NCBI RefSeq assembly: GCF_040564635.1
Contig: NZ_CP159837.1
Span: forward strand, 747,001 to 811,000
Direction: 5' to 3'
Source of the DNA: Planktothricoides raciborskii GIHE-MW2
GTDB lineage: Bacteria > Cyanobacteriota > Cyanobacteriia > Cyanobacteriales > Laspinemataceae
DNA length: 64,000 nt
The translations under genes and the position numbers were made by a program. Shown one piece after another: positions 43,647 to 53,437 of this stretch (within the stretch, counting starts at the first letter, position 1; each line of letters begins with the position of its first letter). A model generated the notes under the pieces. The model was not told where the DNA came from and made no database searches. It saw nothing but the letters and a program-made list of their open reading frames with translations.

Positions 43647-43856
43647 TTATTTTTTCTTCTCTTGTTCTAATAGACTCATTAACTTTTGAGCAGCATCACT
43701 ATAATCATAAGGCGACCACAGACGATAAGCCACTTCATTATCTAATGATTCTAATCCTTTTCTTTTGGCTAATTCAGCAGTTAAAATTTGAATAATTTCC
43801 ACTTGATCGGCATCGGATAACTGCCGCAGTTGCTCTAACAATTCAGGATTTGACAT
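43647..43856 (-). CDS. small helical protein coupled to the retropepsin-like gene
   Basis: The protein has 69 residues: MSNPELLEQLRQLSDADQVEIIQILTAELAKRKGLESLDNEVAYRLWSPYDYSDAAQKLMSLLEQEKKK. It is helical and charged, and resembles short antitoxin-like or regulatory proteins. Its stop is one base from the protease start. No family is named; the pairing suggests it regulates or is cut by the protease. Confidence 0.6.
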   Translation of the reverse strand: MSNPELLEQLRQLSDADQVEIIQILTAELAKRKGLESLDNEVAYRLWSPYDYSDAAQKLMSLLEQEKKK

Positions 43857-43912
43857 AAAATCACCTTGAATTCACGTTTCTATTTTACCACGATTGATAG
43901 CTTTAGTTATCC

Positions 43913-43983
43913 GTAGGGTGGGCAAATTATCAAAATTTAATAATTTATCCCAAATATTCATAGGATTTGCCCACCCGACATTT
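43913..43983. repeat. GTGGGCAA inverted element
   Basis: GTAGGGTGGGCAAATT ... GGATTTGCCCACCCGAC with the AATAATTTATCCCAAATATT core. A CACAAAG-type hairpin follows at 43986-44050. Confidence 0.8.
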
Positions 43984-44062
43984 ACCTCTGTGTCCTTTGT
44001 GTCTCTGTGGTTGACTCATTTATTTCCACCACAGAGACACAGAAACAGAGATATCACCAGAA

Positions 44063-44269
44063 TTACCAATCTTTAAAACCTAATAACTCAGCTTGGTCAG
44101 AATTTTGCCAAAATTTCTGCCTTTCTGCATGACTCATTATTACATTGGTTCCCACTCGGACTTGTTCAGCATTCAAAAGGTGTTGCTTTTCCCCATTCTC
44201 TTTCTTGTCTTGTGCAGAAAGCGACGGCGTTTTCTCTGTTGAATTTAAAGGCATATCCATCTTCTCCAC
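44063..44269 (-). CDS. small uncertain reading frame
   Basis: These 68 residues are polar and charged (SLSAQDKKENGEKQHLLNAEQ ... HAERQKFWQNSDQAELLGFKDW). It lies between two dispersed repeats. The ending FKDW and absence of low complexity hint at a real small protein, but there is no family match or strong ribosome binding site. Confidence 0.35.
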   Translation of the reverse strand: MEKMDMPLNSTEKTPSLSAQDKKENGEKQHLLNAEQVRVGTNVIMSHAERQKFWQNSDQAELLGFKDW

Positions 44270-44274
44270 TTACC

Positions 44275-44427
44275 CGTAGGGTAGGCAAAAGAATCCCTAC
44301 CCAAAATTTAATAATTTATCCCAAATATTCATAGGATTTGCCCACCCTACATTTACCCGTAGGGTGGGCAACCTCCCAAAATTTAATGATTTATCCCAAA
44401 TATTCATATAATTTGCCCACCCTACAT
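44275..44427. repeat. two tandem GTGGGCAA inverted elements
   Basis: Copies at 44275-44347 and 44355-44427 share terminal GTAGGGT(G/A)GGCAA ... TTGCCCACCCTAC and the AAT(A/G)ATTTATCCCAAA core. A CACAAAG-type hairpin follows (44489-44548) just before hsdR. Confidence 0.85.
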
Positions 44428-44573
44428 CTGGCAACGAGTCGAGCTTGTATGTTATCATATAAATAGTACATGACTTAAGCATAATCCCTTTGTGTCCTTT
44501 GTGCCTTCGTGGTGAAAAAAAACCACAAAAACACAGAAAAACACCAAGACCAACCCTAAAAATAAAATCAACC

Positions 44574-47549
44574 ATGATTGACATTTCCGAGAAAAAGTTT
44601 GAAGCCACCATAGAACAAAGCCTACTAAATAGCGGCTATCAAAAACGCCACTCTAAAGACTTTGATAAAACCCATTGCCTGATTCCCCAAGATGTGCTTT
44701 CCTTCATCCAAACCACCCAACCCCAGGAATGGGATAAATTTAAATCCCACTATGGAGAAGATGCAGAAACAAAACTGCTTAAACGTCTTGCCAATTTCAT
44801 CCAAAATCACACCACTTTAGAAGTTTTCCGTAAGGGTCTTAAAGTCAATGGCTGTAAATTTAAACTAACTTATTTCCAACCGGCAAACAACCTAAACCCA
44901 GAAACTCAAAAACTCTATCAATCTAATATTTTTACGGTGATTCGCCAACTTTACTACAGCGACAAAAACCCGAAACAAAGCCTTGACCTCACCCTATTTT
45001 TAAATGGCTTACCCATCTTTACCGCTGAACTGAAAAACCCCTTAAATGGGCAAACCGTTGAAAATGCCATTAAACAATACAAAAATGACCGCAAACCCCA
45101 CGAAACCCTATTTAAATTTGGGGTTTGCTTATCTCATTTTGCCCTTGACCCCAACCTGGTCTATATGACTACGAAACTAAAAGGAACTGATACTTATTTT
45201 CTCCCTTTTAACCAAGGTCAAGACGAAGGCGCCGGAAACCCCCCAAAAAATTCCGATAAGTCCGGTTATCCCAGCGAATATCTATGGACAACTATCTGGG
45301 AAAAAAATAGTATCCTCGATTTAATCCAAAATTTTATGACTCTGGTTAAAGAAGAAGCAACCGACCAGAAATCCGCCAGCAAAAAACTAATTTTTCCCCG
45401 CTATCACCAACTGGATACGGTCAGACGCTTGCTGGCAGATGCCAAAGTTCACGGAACCGGGAAACGTTACCTAATTCAACATAGCGCAGGCAGCGGCAAA
45501 AGCAACACGATCGCCTGGTTAGCCCACGGATTTTCTAACCTCCATGATGCTAATAATAACCGCGTATTTGATTCGGTAATTGTGGTAAGCGATCGCCGGG
45601 TTATCGATAGACAATTGCAAAATGCGATCGGTCAATTTCAGCAAACCACTGGAGTAGTGGAAAATATCGATCAAACCGCCAAACAACTAAAAGATGCCCT
45701 AGAGTCCGGCAAAAATATTATTGTCACCACCCTACAAAAATTTGGGGTAATCGTCGATCAAATTCAAGCCCTATCCGGCAAAAAATTTGCCGTTATCATC
45801 GATGAAGCCCATTCTTCCCAAAGTGGAGAAAGTAGCCAAAACCTCAAAAGTGTTTTATCAGCTACCACCCTGGAAGCCGCCGAAAAAGAGGATAGCAGCC
45901 CCGAACACGATATCGAAGATCGGATTACGGAGGAAGCCAGAAAACGCGGTTTTATTCAAAACCTGAGTTATTTTGCCTTTACCGCTACCCCAAAAAAAGA
46001 GACTTTAGAACTGTTTGGCAGCCAACAACCGGACGGCAGTTTTGTGCCATTTAGCCTTTATTCTATGAAACAGGCGATCGAAGAAGGATTTATTCTCGAT
46101 GTCTTAGCTAATTATACCACATATCAGAGTTATTTTAAACTATTAAAAACAATTGAATCTGACCCCAAATACGATCGCCAAAAAGCCGCCTCTCTCCTGC
46201 GTAACTTTGTGGAACTACACGAACATACTATTAAACAGAAAATCGCGACGATAGTCGAACATTTTCACGACCATATTGCCCAGCAACTCAACGGCAAAGC
46301 CAAAGCCATGATTGTCACCCGTTCCCGACTCCATGCGGTCAGATACAAACTAGCATTAGATGACTATTTACGCGCCAAACAATTACCCTATCAATCCTTA
46401 GTTGCTTTCACCGGAAAAGTCAATGATGGGGCAGAATTTACCGAAACCAGCATGAATACCGCCTCAGCAGGGACAAAAATATCAGAAAGTGCCACCGCTG
46501 AAACCTTTAAACAAGATAAATATCGCTTTTTAATTGTGGCGAATAAATTCCAAACCGGCTTCGATCAACCCCTCCTAGTTGCCATGTATGTAGATAAAAA
46601 AATCGCGGGATTAATTGCCGTACAAACCCTCTCGCGGCTGAATCGCATTTATCCCGGCAAAGAGTCAGTATTTGTCCTGGATTTTGCCAACGAAGCGGAT
46701 GATATCCAGAAAGCTTTTGCCCCTTATTACGATCGCACCTTATTAACCGAAGCCACCGACCCCAACATATTATATGATCTGCAAATAAAACTGGATAACT
46801 ACCACTTTTATCAACCCAGAGAAATAGAACAATTCGCCCAAATTTATTTTAACACCCAGGGCAGTCAAGCAAAACTGTATGCGGTACTGACCCCAACGTG
46901 CGATCGCTACAAACAAGCCCCCGCAGAAACCCAGCTTAAATTTTATCGCCAACTCAAAGAATTTATTAACCTCTATCGTTTTCTCTCCCAACTGTTGCCC
47001 AGCCCCGACCCCGAATTAGAAAAATTATATCATTTTTATCGCTATTTAATCCGTCTATTACCCCTTGCCAAAACTACCCTACCCTTAGACATACAGCAGA
47101 ATATTGAACTGGAATCATATCGCATCAAACAAACCTATCAGGGTCAAATTGACCTAAAACAAGAAGTTACAGAAAATCCCAGCAATTCTCACGGTAAAAC
47201 TCCGAAAATTGCTAAAGAAGAAATTGCCACTCTCTCCCAAATCATCCAAGACATTAACCAACAATTTGGCACAAATTTCACGGAAAATGAGCGAGTATTT
47301 CTTGAACAAATGGAAACCACGTTAGATCGAACCCTGCAAACCAGCATAACCGTCAATGACCGGACAAATATTAAATTAGAATTTGATCACCAAGCCAAAG
47401 AACTAATCCAAGAGGCGATCGACTCTCATTTTGAGTTATATAAAAAATTTAATGATAATCAAGAATTCAGGGCATTTTTACTCGGTGCTTTATTTAACCG
47501 ATTCTTGGAACGTGCTAATCTGGGACAGAAGAGAAAGCCGGTTTCTTGA
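44574..47549 (+). CDS. hsdR: type I restriction endonuclease R subunit
   Basis: The protein has 991 residues from ATG 44574 (MIDISEKKFEATIEQ). The N-terminal PD-(D/E)XK nuclease shows Asp138 and E152-L-K154 (SLDLTLFLNGLPIFTAELK). The helicase motor has Walker A QHSAGSGKSN (about 303-312), the DEAH box (Asp410) and FTGKVNDG/FQTGFDQPLLVAMYVDK/QTLSRLNRIYPGK motifs in the second RecA domain. It translocates and cuts unmethylated DNA with HsdM2S. Separation from hsdM-hsdS by 2.6 kb of inserted genes and repeats is unusual; all domains look intact. Confidence 0.95.
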   Translation: MIDISEKKFEATIEQSLLNSGYQKRHSKDFDKTHCLIPQDVLSFIQTTQPQEWDKFKSHYGEDAETKLLKRLANFIQNHTTLEVFRKGLKVNGCKFKLTYFQPANNLNPETQKLYQSNIFTVIRQLYYSDKNPKQSLDLTLFLNGLPIFTAELKNPLNGQTVENAIKQYKNDRKPHETLFKFGVCLSHFALDPNLVYMTTKLKGTDTYFLPFNQGQDEGAGNPPKNSDKSGYPSEYLWTTIWEKNSILDLIQNFMTLVKEEATDQKSASKKLIFPRYHQLDTVRRLLADAKVHGTGKRYLIQHSAGSGKSNTIAWLAHGFSNLHDANNNRVFDSVIVVSDRRVIDRQLQNAIGQFQQTTGVVENIDQTAKQLKDALESGKNIIVTTLQKFGVIVDQIQALSGKKFAVIIDEAHSSQSGESSQNLKSVLSATTLEAAEKEDSSPEHDIEDRITEEARKRGFIQNLSYFAFTATPKKETLELFGSQQPDGSFVPFSLYSMKQAIEEGFILDVLANYTTYQSYFKLLKTIESDPKYDRQKAASLLRNFVELHEHTIKQKIATIVEHFHDHIAQQLNGKAKAMIVTRSRLHAVRYKLALDDYLRAKQLPYQSLVAFTGKVNDGAEFTETSMNTASAGTKISESATAETFKQDKYRFLIVANKFQTGFDQPLLVAMYVDKKIAGLIAVQTLSRLNRIYPGKESVFVLDFANEADDIQKAFAPYYDRTLLTEATDPNILYDLQIKLDNYHFYQPREIEQFAQIYFNTQGSQAKLYAVLTPTCDRYKQAPAETQLKFYRQLKEFINLYRFLSQLLPSPDPELEKLYHFYRYLIRLLPLAKTTLPLDIQQNIELESYRIKQTYQGQIDLKQEVTENPSNSHGKTPKIAKEEIATLSQIIQDINQQFGTNFTENERVFLEQMETTLDRTLQTSITVNDRTNIKLEFDHQAKELIQEAIDSHFELYKKFNDNQEFRAFLLGALFNRFLERANLGQKRKPVS

Positions 47550-47564
47550 ACAAACCGGCTTTCT
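47532..47564 (+). terminator. hairpin spanning the hsdR stop
   Basis: AGAAAGCCGGTTT (47532-47544) and AAACCGGCTTTCT (47552-47564) are perfect 13-base arms; the TGA lies in the loop. It resembles the AGAAACCGGG hairpin family of the right end of the window. Confidence 0.6.
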
Positions 47565-47620
47565 GGATTTCTAATATAATAGAATGGATGAATAGAATGG
47601 ATAATCAGTGAGGTCTAATG

Positions 47621-47968
47621 ATGCCACAAATCACCATTGAAATTCCCGAAAAGCTTGCTGCAAAAATTACTCAAATGGGCGATCGCCTACCAGAATTACT
47701 GACCCTAAGTCTCGATCAGCCCGCATTACCAGCCCACATCTACCGATATATTCTAGATTTTCTAGCCAGCAACCCCACACCAGAACAAATTGCCGCTTTC
47801 AGTCCTACCCCCGAAATGCAAGAACGTCTGCGGCTTTTGCTCAACCGTAGTCACGCTGGGGAACTGACTGATGCCGAACAAAGAGAACTTGATGAGTATG
47901 AAAATATCGAACATTTAGTCATTATGCTCAAAGCTGGTTGCCTACCTTATTTATCTACTACGCCATGA
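47621..47968 (+). CDS. small protein upstream of an HNH gene
   Basis: The protein has 115 residues from ATG 47621, seven bases after GAGG; ATG 47618 is also possible. It opens like a cyanobacterial antitoxin-type protein (PQITIEIPEKLAAKITQMGDRLPELL) and is otherwise helical. Its stop overlaps the next start as ATGA. In other cyanobacteria similar small genes precede HNH endonucleases, which suggests a paired function. That is from memory, not shown here. Confidence 0.65.
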   Translation: MPQITIEIPEKLAAKITQMGDRLPELLTLSLDQPALPAHIYRYILDFLASNPTPEQIAAFSPTPEMQERLRLLLNRSHAGELTDAEQRELDEYENIEHLVIMLKAGCLPYLSTTP

Positions 47969-48180
47969 GTTCAACCTATATCCCAACCACACTTCGCCGT
48001 CTGGTTGAAGAACGAGCCAATTATCGATGTGAGTATTGTCTAATTCCTGCCTTTGTGGTCTTTTTTCCCCATGAAATTGACCATGTCGTCGCCAAAAAGC
48101 ACGGGGGTGAGACGGATGAGAATAATTCAAGAAGGGAATTTAAGGAGGCTCTTTTCCCTCTTATATATATGGGCGCATAA
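47965..48180 (+). pseudogene. HNH endonuclease, truncated
   Basis: From ATG 47965 it reads SSTYIPTTLRRLVEERANYRCEYCLIPAFVVFFPHEIDHVVAKKHGGETDENN, the first half of an HNH nuclease with CxxC and the EIDHVVAKKHGG core. It then departs into unrelated residues. The second CxxC and final His are absent, so the enzyme is probably inactive. Confidence 0.75.
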
Positions 48181-48415
48181 TATTCCCATTATAACATTTT
48201 AATTTGATTTTATTGTACCGTAAGCGATCGCCCATTGTCAAGACTTTTTTAAAAAAATTTTGGTTAAGAATTAAGGAGTGAAATAGAGGGGAGATTTCAT
48301 AAGCGATCGCAGTTATTTTTTTATTTTCACCACAAAAACACTTCAGACTCCAAAAAGGTTTTCTCTTTGTCTGAAGCGGCGAAAAATTATTTTGCCAATC
48401 TGAAAAAATAGCCCG

Positions 48416-49540
48416 CTAAATTTCCTCTTCCCCGTCCAAATCTGCATACAAATCTTGTAACGTTTGATGCTGCAAACGTCGAGACATCCGCCGATATTTC
48501 TTAGACTCCAACTTAGGCTCATATTCCTGATAACCAGAACCCTTAGTTTTCACCTTCAGGCTAGATTCTGTATTACTCTGATTTTGGAGCGACTCTTGAT
48601 AAGCGATCGCCTCTAACAAAAACTCCCGATAATAATCATAACGCTCCCAATCTCCCCGTACCATACAATTAGGCTCATCCTGGTGCAAACAATCACTAAA
48701 CTGACATTGATCTGCTGCCAACCTTTGCCGCACTTCTGGGAACAACTGACCCAACTCCTGGGGCGTAAAATCAATATCCGGCTGATTAAAACCCGGAGTA
48801 TCCGCCAAAAGTCCCCCATTGGGTAACTCAAACAACTCCACATGACGAGTCGTATGACGACCCCGCCCCAATTTCCCCGAAACCTTCGCCACCCGCAAAT
48901 CAACGTTAGGAATCAACAAATTAATTAAACTAGACTTGCCCACACCGGACGGCCCAGAAATCACCGTCATTTTCCCCGTCAACTTCCGGTGAACCGCCTC
49001 AATATTTAACCGATTTTGCACGCTAATAAACAGAGGATCATAACCCCACTGCTGCAAACGTTCCTGATAGTTGCCGCGTTCTGCCTCGGAAACCAAATCA
49101 CTTTTATTCAAACATAAACAAACCTCTAAACCCGTAGATTCCGCTTTAATTAAAAAGCGACTCAACTGATGGGGGTCTAGAGTAGGTTCTTCTAAAGCAA
49201 AAACTAATAAAATTTGATTGGCATTGGCTACCGGGGGACGATCCAGTTCACTCTCACGGGGGAAAACCTGACTAATAGCCCCTCGTCCTCCTTCCCAGTC
49301 CGGTTGCTCCACCACCACGCGATCGCCCACCATCACTTGCTGACCCAGCTTTTTCAGCAGCGATCGCCGGGTACAGAGCAAAGACCGTGGCAAATCCGTA
49401 GTTTCTGCCCCAGGCAGCGGATCCAACTGCACCTGATAATAATTAGCTTGCACCGCCAAAACCGTCCCCGTCGGGGTCAACTCTCGTTGACCCTCATCCT
49501 TACCGGGGGAATTTTGCTGCTGTTGCACCATCAAACTCAT
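48416..49540 (-). CDS. rsgA: ribosome small subunit-dependent GTPase A
   Basis: The protein has 374 residues from ATG 49540, which overlaps the tusA stop as ATGA. RsgA has an OB domain (TGTVLAVQANYYQVQL), then a circularly permuted GTPase: G4 LNKSD, G1 SGPSGVGKSSLIN and G3 ADTPGF, followed by a zinc cluster (CQFSDCLHQDEPNCMVR). It helps the final maturation of 30S ribosomes. The extended charged tail is normal. It is third in the coupled dnaJ-tusA-rsgA string. Confidence 0.96.
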   Translation of the reverse strand: MSLMVQQQQNSPGKDEGQRELTPTGTVLAVQANYYQVQLDPLPGAETTDLPRSLLCTRRSLLKKLGQQVMVGDRVVVEQPDWEGGRGAISQVFPRESELDRPPVANANQILLVFALEEPTLDPHQLSRFLIKAESTGLEVCLCLNKSDLVSEAERGNYQERLQQWGYDPLFISVQNRLNIEAVHRKLTGKMTVISGPSGVGKSSLINLLIPNVDLRVAKVSGKLGRGRHTTRHVELFELPNGGLLADTPGFNQPDIDFTPQELGQLFPEVRQRLAADQCQFSDCLHQDEPNCMVRGDWERYDYYREFLLEAIAYQESLQNQSNTESSLKVKTKGSGYQEYEPKLESKKYRRMSRRLQHQTLQDLYADLDGEEEI

Positions 49541-49794
49541 CGGGATATCGGGCCTCGACGAACCATCAGGGCAAAAAAGCCACCGCGATCGCAAATACTT
49601 TCAACCTCGTGACCTTCCATCACCAAACTATCGGGCACCTGCTCAATTGGTTCTCCTGGGTCCAACCAAACCTCCAACAACTGCCCTGGTTGCATTGGCT
49701 GTAAACGGAGTTTCGTTCGCACGAAATTCAGGGGACAAGGTGTCCCCCGCAGGTCAATTTGAGCATCAGGAGTGGATAAAGCTGAATCACCCAT
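49537..49794 (-). CDS. TusA-family sulfur carrier protein
   Basis: The protein has 85 residues from ATG 49794, which shares one base with the dnaJ stop (TGATG). It shows DLRGTPCPLNFVRTKLRLQPMQPGQLLEVWLDPGEPIEQVPDSL, the CPxN variant of the CPxP motif with the persulfide Cys. TusA-like proteins pass sulfur for tRNA thiolation or other cofactors. Its lock-step place between dnaJ and rsgA is conserved in cyanobacteria from memory. Confidence 0.88.
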   Translation of the reverse strand: MGDSALSTPDAQIDLRGTPCPLNFVRTKLRLQPMQPGQLLEVWLDPGEPIEQVPDSLVMEGHEVESICDRGGFFALMVRRGPISR

Positions 49795-50921
49795 CACTTA
49801 AACAGACCCAAAAATCCATCTTTACCACCCTTGCCAATGCGAGCCCCCTTGAGTTTGGCTAACTCTTCGAGATGTTTTCGCTCATCAGCCGAGACTTTTT
49901 CCGGAATCTCAACGAGTACCGTAATTAAATGATCCCCTCGGCTCACCGGATTGCCCAACCGAGGCACCCCTTTGCCCGGCAGGGTTAACACCTTATTCGG
50001 TTGAGTCCCAGGGTCAATAGTGAACTCTGTCGGTCCATCCACCGTATCCACATCAATCTGACAGCCTAAAATCGCTTGGAGATAATTAATCTTCACCTCG
50101 GAAAGAATATTAATCCCTTCGCGATTAAATACGGAGTCCTCATTGACAAACAAGTAAACATACAAATCTCCCGAAGGACCGCCTTGCTTACCCGCATCCC
50201 CTTCTCCAGAGACTCTTAAGCGAGTGCCATTATCGACCCCAGCCGGAATATTGATTTTGAGTTTTTTCGTTTCTTGTTTATGACCTGCACCACTACAGTC
50301 TTGGCACTTACTTTCAATCATTTGACCTGTGCCATTACAAGTTGGACAGACCGAAACTTGAGTAAAGCTGCCAAAAGGAGTCCGGGTGGCCCGTCGCACT
50401 TGACCGGATCCGCTACAAGTGCTACAGGTAGTCGGTCGGGTGCCTGGTTTGGCTCCTGTCCCAGCGCAAGTCTTGCAAGTTTCCAGGTGGCTGATGCGAA
50501 TTTCTTTTTCGCCCCCAAAAATTGCTTCCCGAAACTCTAACTTCAAATCCAGGCGTAAATCATCCCCACGAGTGGGGCCGGTGCGTCGGGGACGAGTTTG
50601 AGTGGCTCCACCAAAACCGCCAAAGCCACCGAAAACGCTTTCAAAGATATCCGCAAAACTATCGCCAAAGTCTCCCATTCCCGCACCAGCGGCAGCAGCG
50701 CCAGAGACTCCGGCTTCGCCAAAGCGGTCATAGCGAGCGCGGACTTCTGGTTCCGAGAGGACTTCATAGGCTCGATTAATTTCTTTGAACCGTTCCTCTG
50801 CGCCCTCTTCTTTGTTTACGTCTGGGTGATATTTCCGTGCTAACCGGCGATAAGCTCGTTTAATTTCTTCTTTATCCGCATTGCGAGAGACACCTAGGAT
50901 TTCATAATAATCGGTGGCCAT
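49794..50921 (-). CDS. dnaJ: chaperone DnaJ, type I
   Basis: The protein has 375 residues. J domain 1-70 with HPD in YHPDVNKE. A Gly/Phe-rich linker follows. There are four zinc-binding units [27 protein letters not shown] and CQDCSGAGH, and the C-terminal peptide-binding domains follow. It delivers unfolded protein to DnaK. The stop shares one base with the tusA start, so translation is coupled. grpE and dnaK lie upstream on the same strand. Confidence 0.97.
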   Translation of the reverse strand: MATDYYEILGVSRNADKEEIKRAYRRLARKYHPDVNKEEGAEERFKEINRAYEVLSEPEVRARYDRFGEAGVSGAAAAGAGMGDFGDSFADIFESVFGGFGGFGGATQTRPRRTGPTRGDDLRLDLKLEFREAIFGGEKEIRISHLETCKTCAGTGAKPGTRPTTCSTCSGSGQVRRATRTPFGSFTQVSVCPTCNGTGQMIESKCQDCSGAGHKQETKKLKINIPAGVDNGTRLRVSGEGDAGKQGGPSGDLYVYLFVNEDSVFNREGINILSEVKINYLQAILGCQIDVDTVDGPTEFTIDPGTQPNKVLTLPGKGVPRLGNPVSRGDHLITVLVEIPEKVSADERKHLEELAKLKGARIGKGGKDGFLGLFK

Positions 50922-51222
50922 AAAGCGCTTCTGGTATGAGTGATATCTTTTGTCCCATGATTGGGATGAATTATTGACATTAGCTGGTCAGCTACCTAAC
51001 ATTGGGGGCGAGATGCCCCTTATGCGTGAAAGCGGGCGGCTGACGAAAGACTTTACATTCGATATAGTATAACCAGCCTCTGGTCAAGCTGTCAACTTTA
51101 CTTCTCCAGGATATCCTGAAAAGATTCTCTCAATTCCTCCAGCTATCCGAGCAATATTTTCTTAACCAGACTATACCTGTTTTTTATGATATTTTCTTTG
51201 ACTATATTTTGCCATAGTTTTT

Positions 51223-51275
51223 ATCATATATATAATCATATATATAATCAAATATATATATGATTATATATCTTT
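51223..51275. repeat. AT-rich palindromic block
   Basis: ATCATATATATAA units and their complements repeat around a centre near 51250. Likely a strong DNA-bending or melting region. Confidence 0.6.
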
Positions 51276-51332
51276 GGTTAATTTAGGTTGTTTGTGTAGT
51301 GGTTTTATCTGGATGAAAACTTAATAAAATAC

Positions 51333-51378
51333 GCCAAAAAATATCTGTAAAAATGCAATTCTACGGATATTTTTCGGC
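51333..51378 (-). terminator. terminator of dnaK
   Basis: On the minus strand GCCGAAAAATATC (51366-51378) pairs with GATATTTTTTGGC (51333-51345) with one wobble, followed by a T-rich stretch. It lies ten bases after the dnaK stop. Confidence 0.65.
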
Positions 51379-51387
51379 AAAAAACTG

Positions 51388-53292
51388 CTAATTTACCGAT
51401 GGTTCTAAAGCGGCGGCTGGTTCAGAATCCTCAGCTTCTGTTTTAGAATTGACGGTTTCTGGGTTTTCCGGGGATAGGGAAGTTTCCTTGCTGTACACTT
51501 CTATGCCCACGGAAAACATTGTTTGTTGAAAAGCGGAGATTTTTTCTCGTAAATCTTCGAGGGTGACTTTCGGATCGGCGATCGCCTCTTTCAGACTGGC
51601 GGCTTTTTGCTTAATATCAAGTTTTAGCTCTTTACTCAGCAATTTGACCTTATCTTTCACCGTCGAATCTAAATTATTAAATAAACTGATCGCCTCACTT
51701 TTTGCCTCCGCAATTTGTCGGCGCAGCTTATCTTGGTCAGCAAACGCTTCCGCATCTTGGCGCATCTTCTCGATTTCCGTGTTACTCAAGCCCCCAGTAT
51801 TGGTAATTTGAATGCTTTGGGCTTTGCCACTGGTTTTATCCTCCGCCACCACATTCAAAATGCCATTAGCATCAATGTCAAAGGACACCTCAATTTGGGG
51901 TATCCCTTTAGGGGCGGGGGGAATATCACCGAGGATAAACTTACCCAGGCTTTTATTATCTTGTGCCATTGCCCGTTCCCCTTGGAGCACATGGATTTCC
52001 ACGCTGGTTTGGTTATCGACAGCGGTGGAAAACGCTTGACTGCGACTGGTGGGGATGGTGGTGTTACGTTCAATAATTTTTGTAAAGACTCCCCCCAAGG
52101 TTTCCAAGCCAAAGGATAAGGGGATCACATCCAACAGCAACACATCACTGACTTCACCGCTTAACACCGCCCCTTGAATGGCGGCACCGATCGCCACTGC
52201 CTCATCAGGATTCACCGTGCGATCGGGTTCTCTGTCGCCAAAATATTCTTGAATCCGGGCTTGGACAGCGGGGATTCGCGTTGAACCACCCACTAAAACA
52301 ATCCGACTAATATCATCGGGTTTTAACCCGGCATCTTTGATCGCTTGGGTCACAGGTTCCATCGTGCTTTGCACCAGATGGGTCACCAGTTCTTCAAACT
52401 TAGTCCGAGTCAGTTCCATATCCAAATTTTTCGGCCCCATATCATCAGCGGCAATAAAGGGCAAATTAATGGATGTAGTTTCGTGACTGGATAATTCAAT
52501 TTTGGCTTGTTCCGCCGCTTCGCGAATTCGCTGCATCGCCATTTTATCCACGGACAGGTCAATTCCTTCTTCCACCCGGAATTGTTCCACCACCCAATTC
52601 ATCAAACAAGTATCAAAGTCATCTCCCCCCAGATGGTTATTGCCTGCGGTGGATTTAACTTCAAAAATGCCGTCTCCCAGTTGCAGAATGGAGACATCGA
52701 AAGTGCCACCCCCCAGGTCAAAGACTAAAATTTTCAAATCTTGGTCTTGTTTATCCAAGCCATAAGACAAGGCCGCAGCGGTAGGTTCATTAATGATTCG
52801 CAGCACTTCCAGACCGGCGATCGTCCCTGCGTCTTTAGTTGCGTGGCGTTGGGCGTCGGTGAAATAAGCGGGCACCGTAATCACCGCTTGAGTCACCTCT
52901 TCTCCCAAATAATTTTCCGCTTCTTGCTTGAGTTTTTGCAGAATAATCGAGGAAATTTCTTGGGGAGTGTATTGAGTCCCGCGAATTTCTACATCTACAG
53001 TGTCATCTTTCCCTTTCACGCAGCGGTAGGGAACCCGCGATCGCTCCTCTTCCGTATCATCCCACCGGCGACCAATAAATCGTTTAATACTATAAACCGT
53101 ATTTTCCGCATTGGTGACGGCCTGCCGCTTGGCCAGATGACCAATTAATCGACTGCCACTTTTCCCAAATCCCACAATCGAAGGAGTGGTTCGTCCCCCC
53201 TCCGAGTTGGGAATCACAATCGGTTTGCCCCCTTCTAGTACGGACACGCAACTATTGGTAGTACCCAGGTCGATGCCAATGACTTTTCCCAT
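51388..53292 (-). CDS. dnaK: chaperone DnaK (HSP70)
   Basis: The protein has 634 residues. The ATPase domain starts [22 protein letters not shown] and includes [32 protein letters not shown] and [14 protein letters not shown]. The peptide-binding domain ([17 protein letters not shown]) follows, then the helical lid and an acidic tail. It refolds proteins with DnaJ and GrpE, both adjacent. It resembles the major cyanobacterial DnaK2 type. Confidence 0.98.
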   Translation of the reverse strand: MGKVIGIDLGTTNSCVSVLEGGKPIVIPNSEGGRTTPSIVGFGKSGSRLIGHLAKRQAVTNAENTVYSIKRFIGRRWDDTEEERSRVPYRCVKGKDDTVDVEIRGTQYTPQEISSIILQKLKQEAENYLGEEVTQAVITVPAYFTDAQRHATKDAGTIAGLEVLRIINEPTAAALSYGLDKQDQDLKILVFDLGGGTFDVSILQLGDGIFEVKSTAGNNHLGGDDFDTCLMNWVVEQFRVEEGIDLSVDKMAMQRIREAAEQAKIELSSHETTSINLPFIAADDMGPKNLDMELTRTKFEELVTHLVQSTMEPVTQAIKDAGLKPDDISRIVLVGGSTRIPAVQARIQEYFGDREPDRTVNPDEAVAIGAAIQGAVLSGEVSDVLLLDVIPLSFGLETLGGVFTKIIERNTTIPTSRSQAFSTAVDNQTSVEIHVLQGERAMAQDNKSLGKFILGDIPPAPKGIPQIEVSFDIDANGILNVVAEDKTSGKAQSIQITNTGGLSNTEIEKMRQDAEAFADQDKLRRQIAEAKSEAISLFNNLDSTVKDKVKLLSKELKLDIKQKAASLKEAIADPKVTLEDLREKISAFQQTMFSVGIEVYSKETSLSPENPETVNSKTEAEDSEPAAALEPSVN

Positions 53293-53437
53293 AGTGATTC
53301 GGCGGTGGTCTCAAATTTGATGCTTGTTTCAATCCAAGACTTCCGACATAGCCAGAAGTCTTGTTAGGTCTTAAATCCCCAGCGCGAAAGACCTGGAGAT
53401 AATCCAGCTATTCTCCCGGTCTTTCGCCGCTCTTGCT

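Larger units (their letters stand above)
50922..51387. other. dnaK-dnaJ spacer
   Basis: The 466-base gap holds the dnaK terminator (51333-51378), a long AT palindromic stretch of ATATATAATC units (51223-51275), and a GGGGGC/GCCCC hairpin near 51005. No HrcA/CIRCE operator is seen. The dnaJ promoter must be here but cannot be named. Confidence 0.5.
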
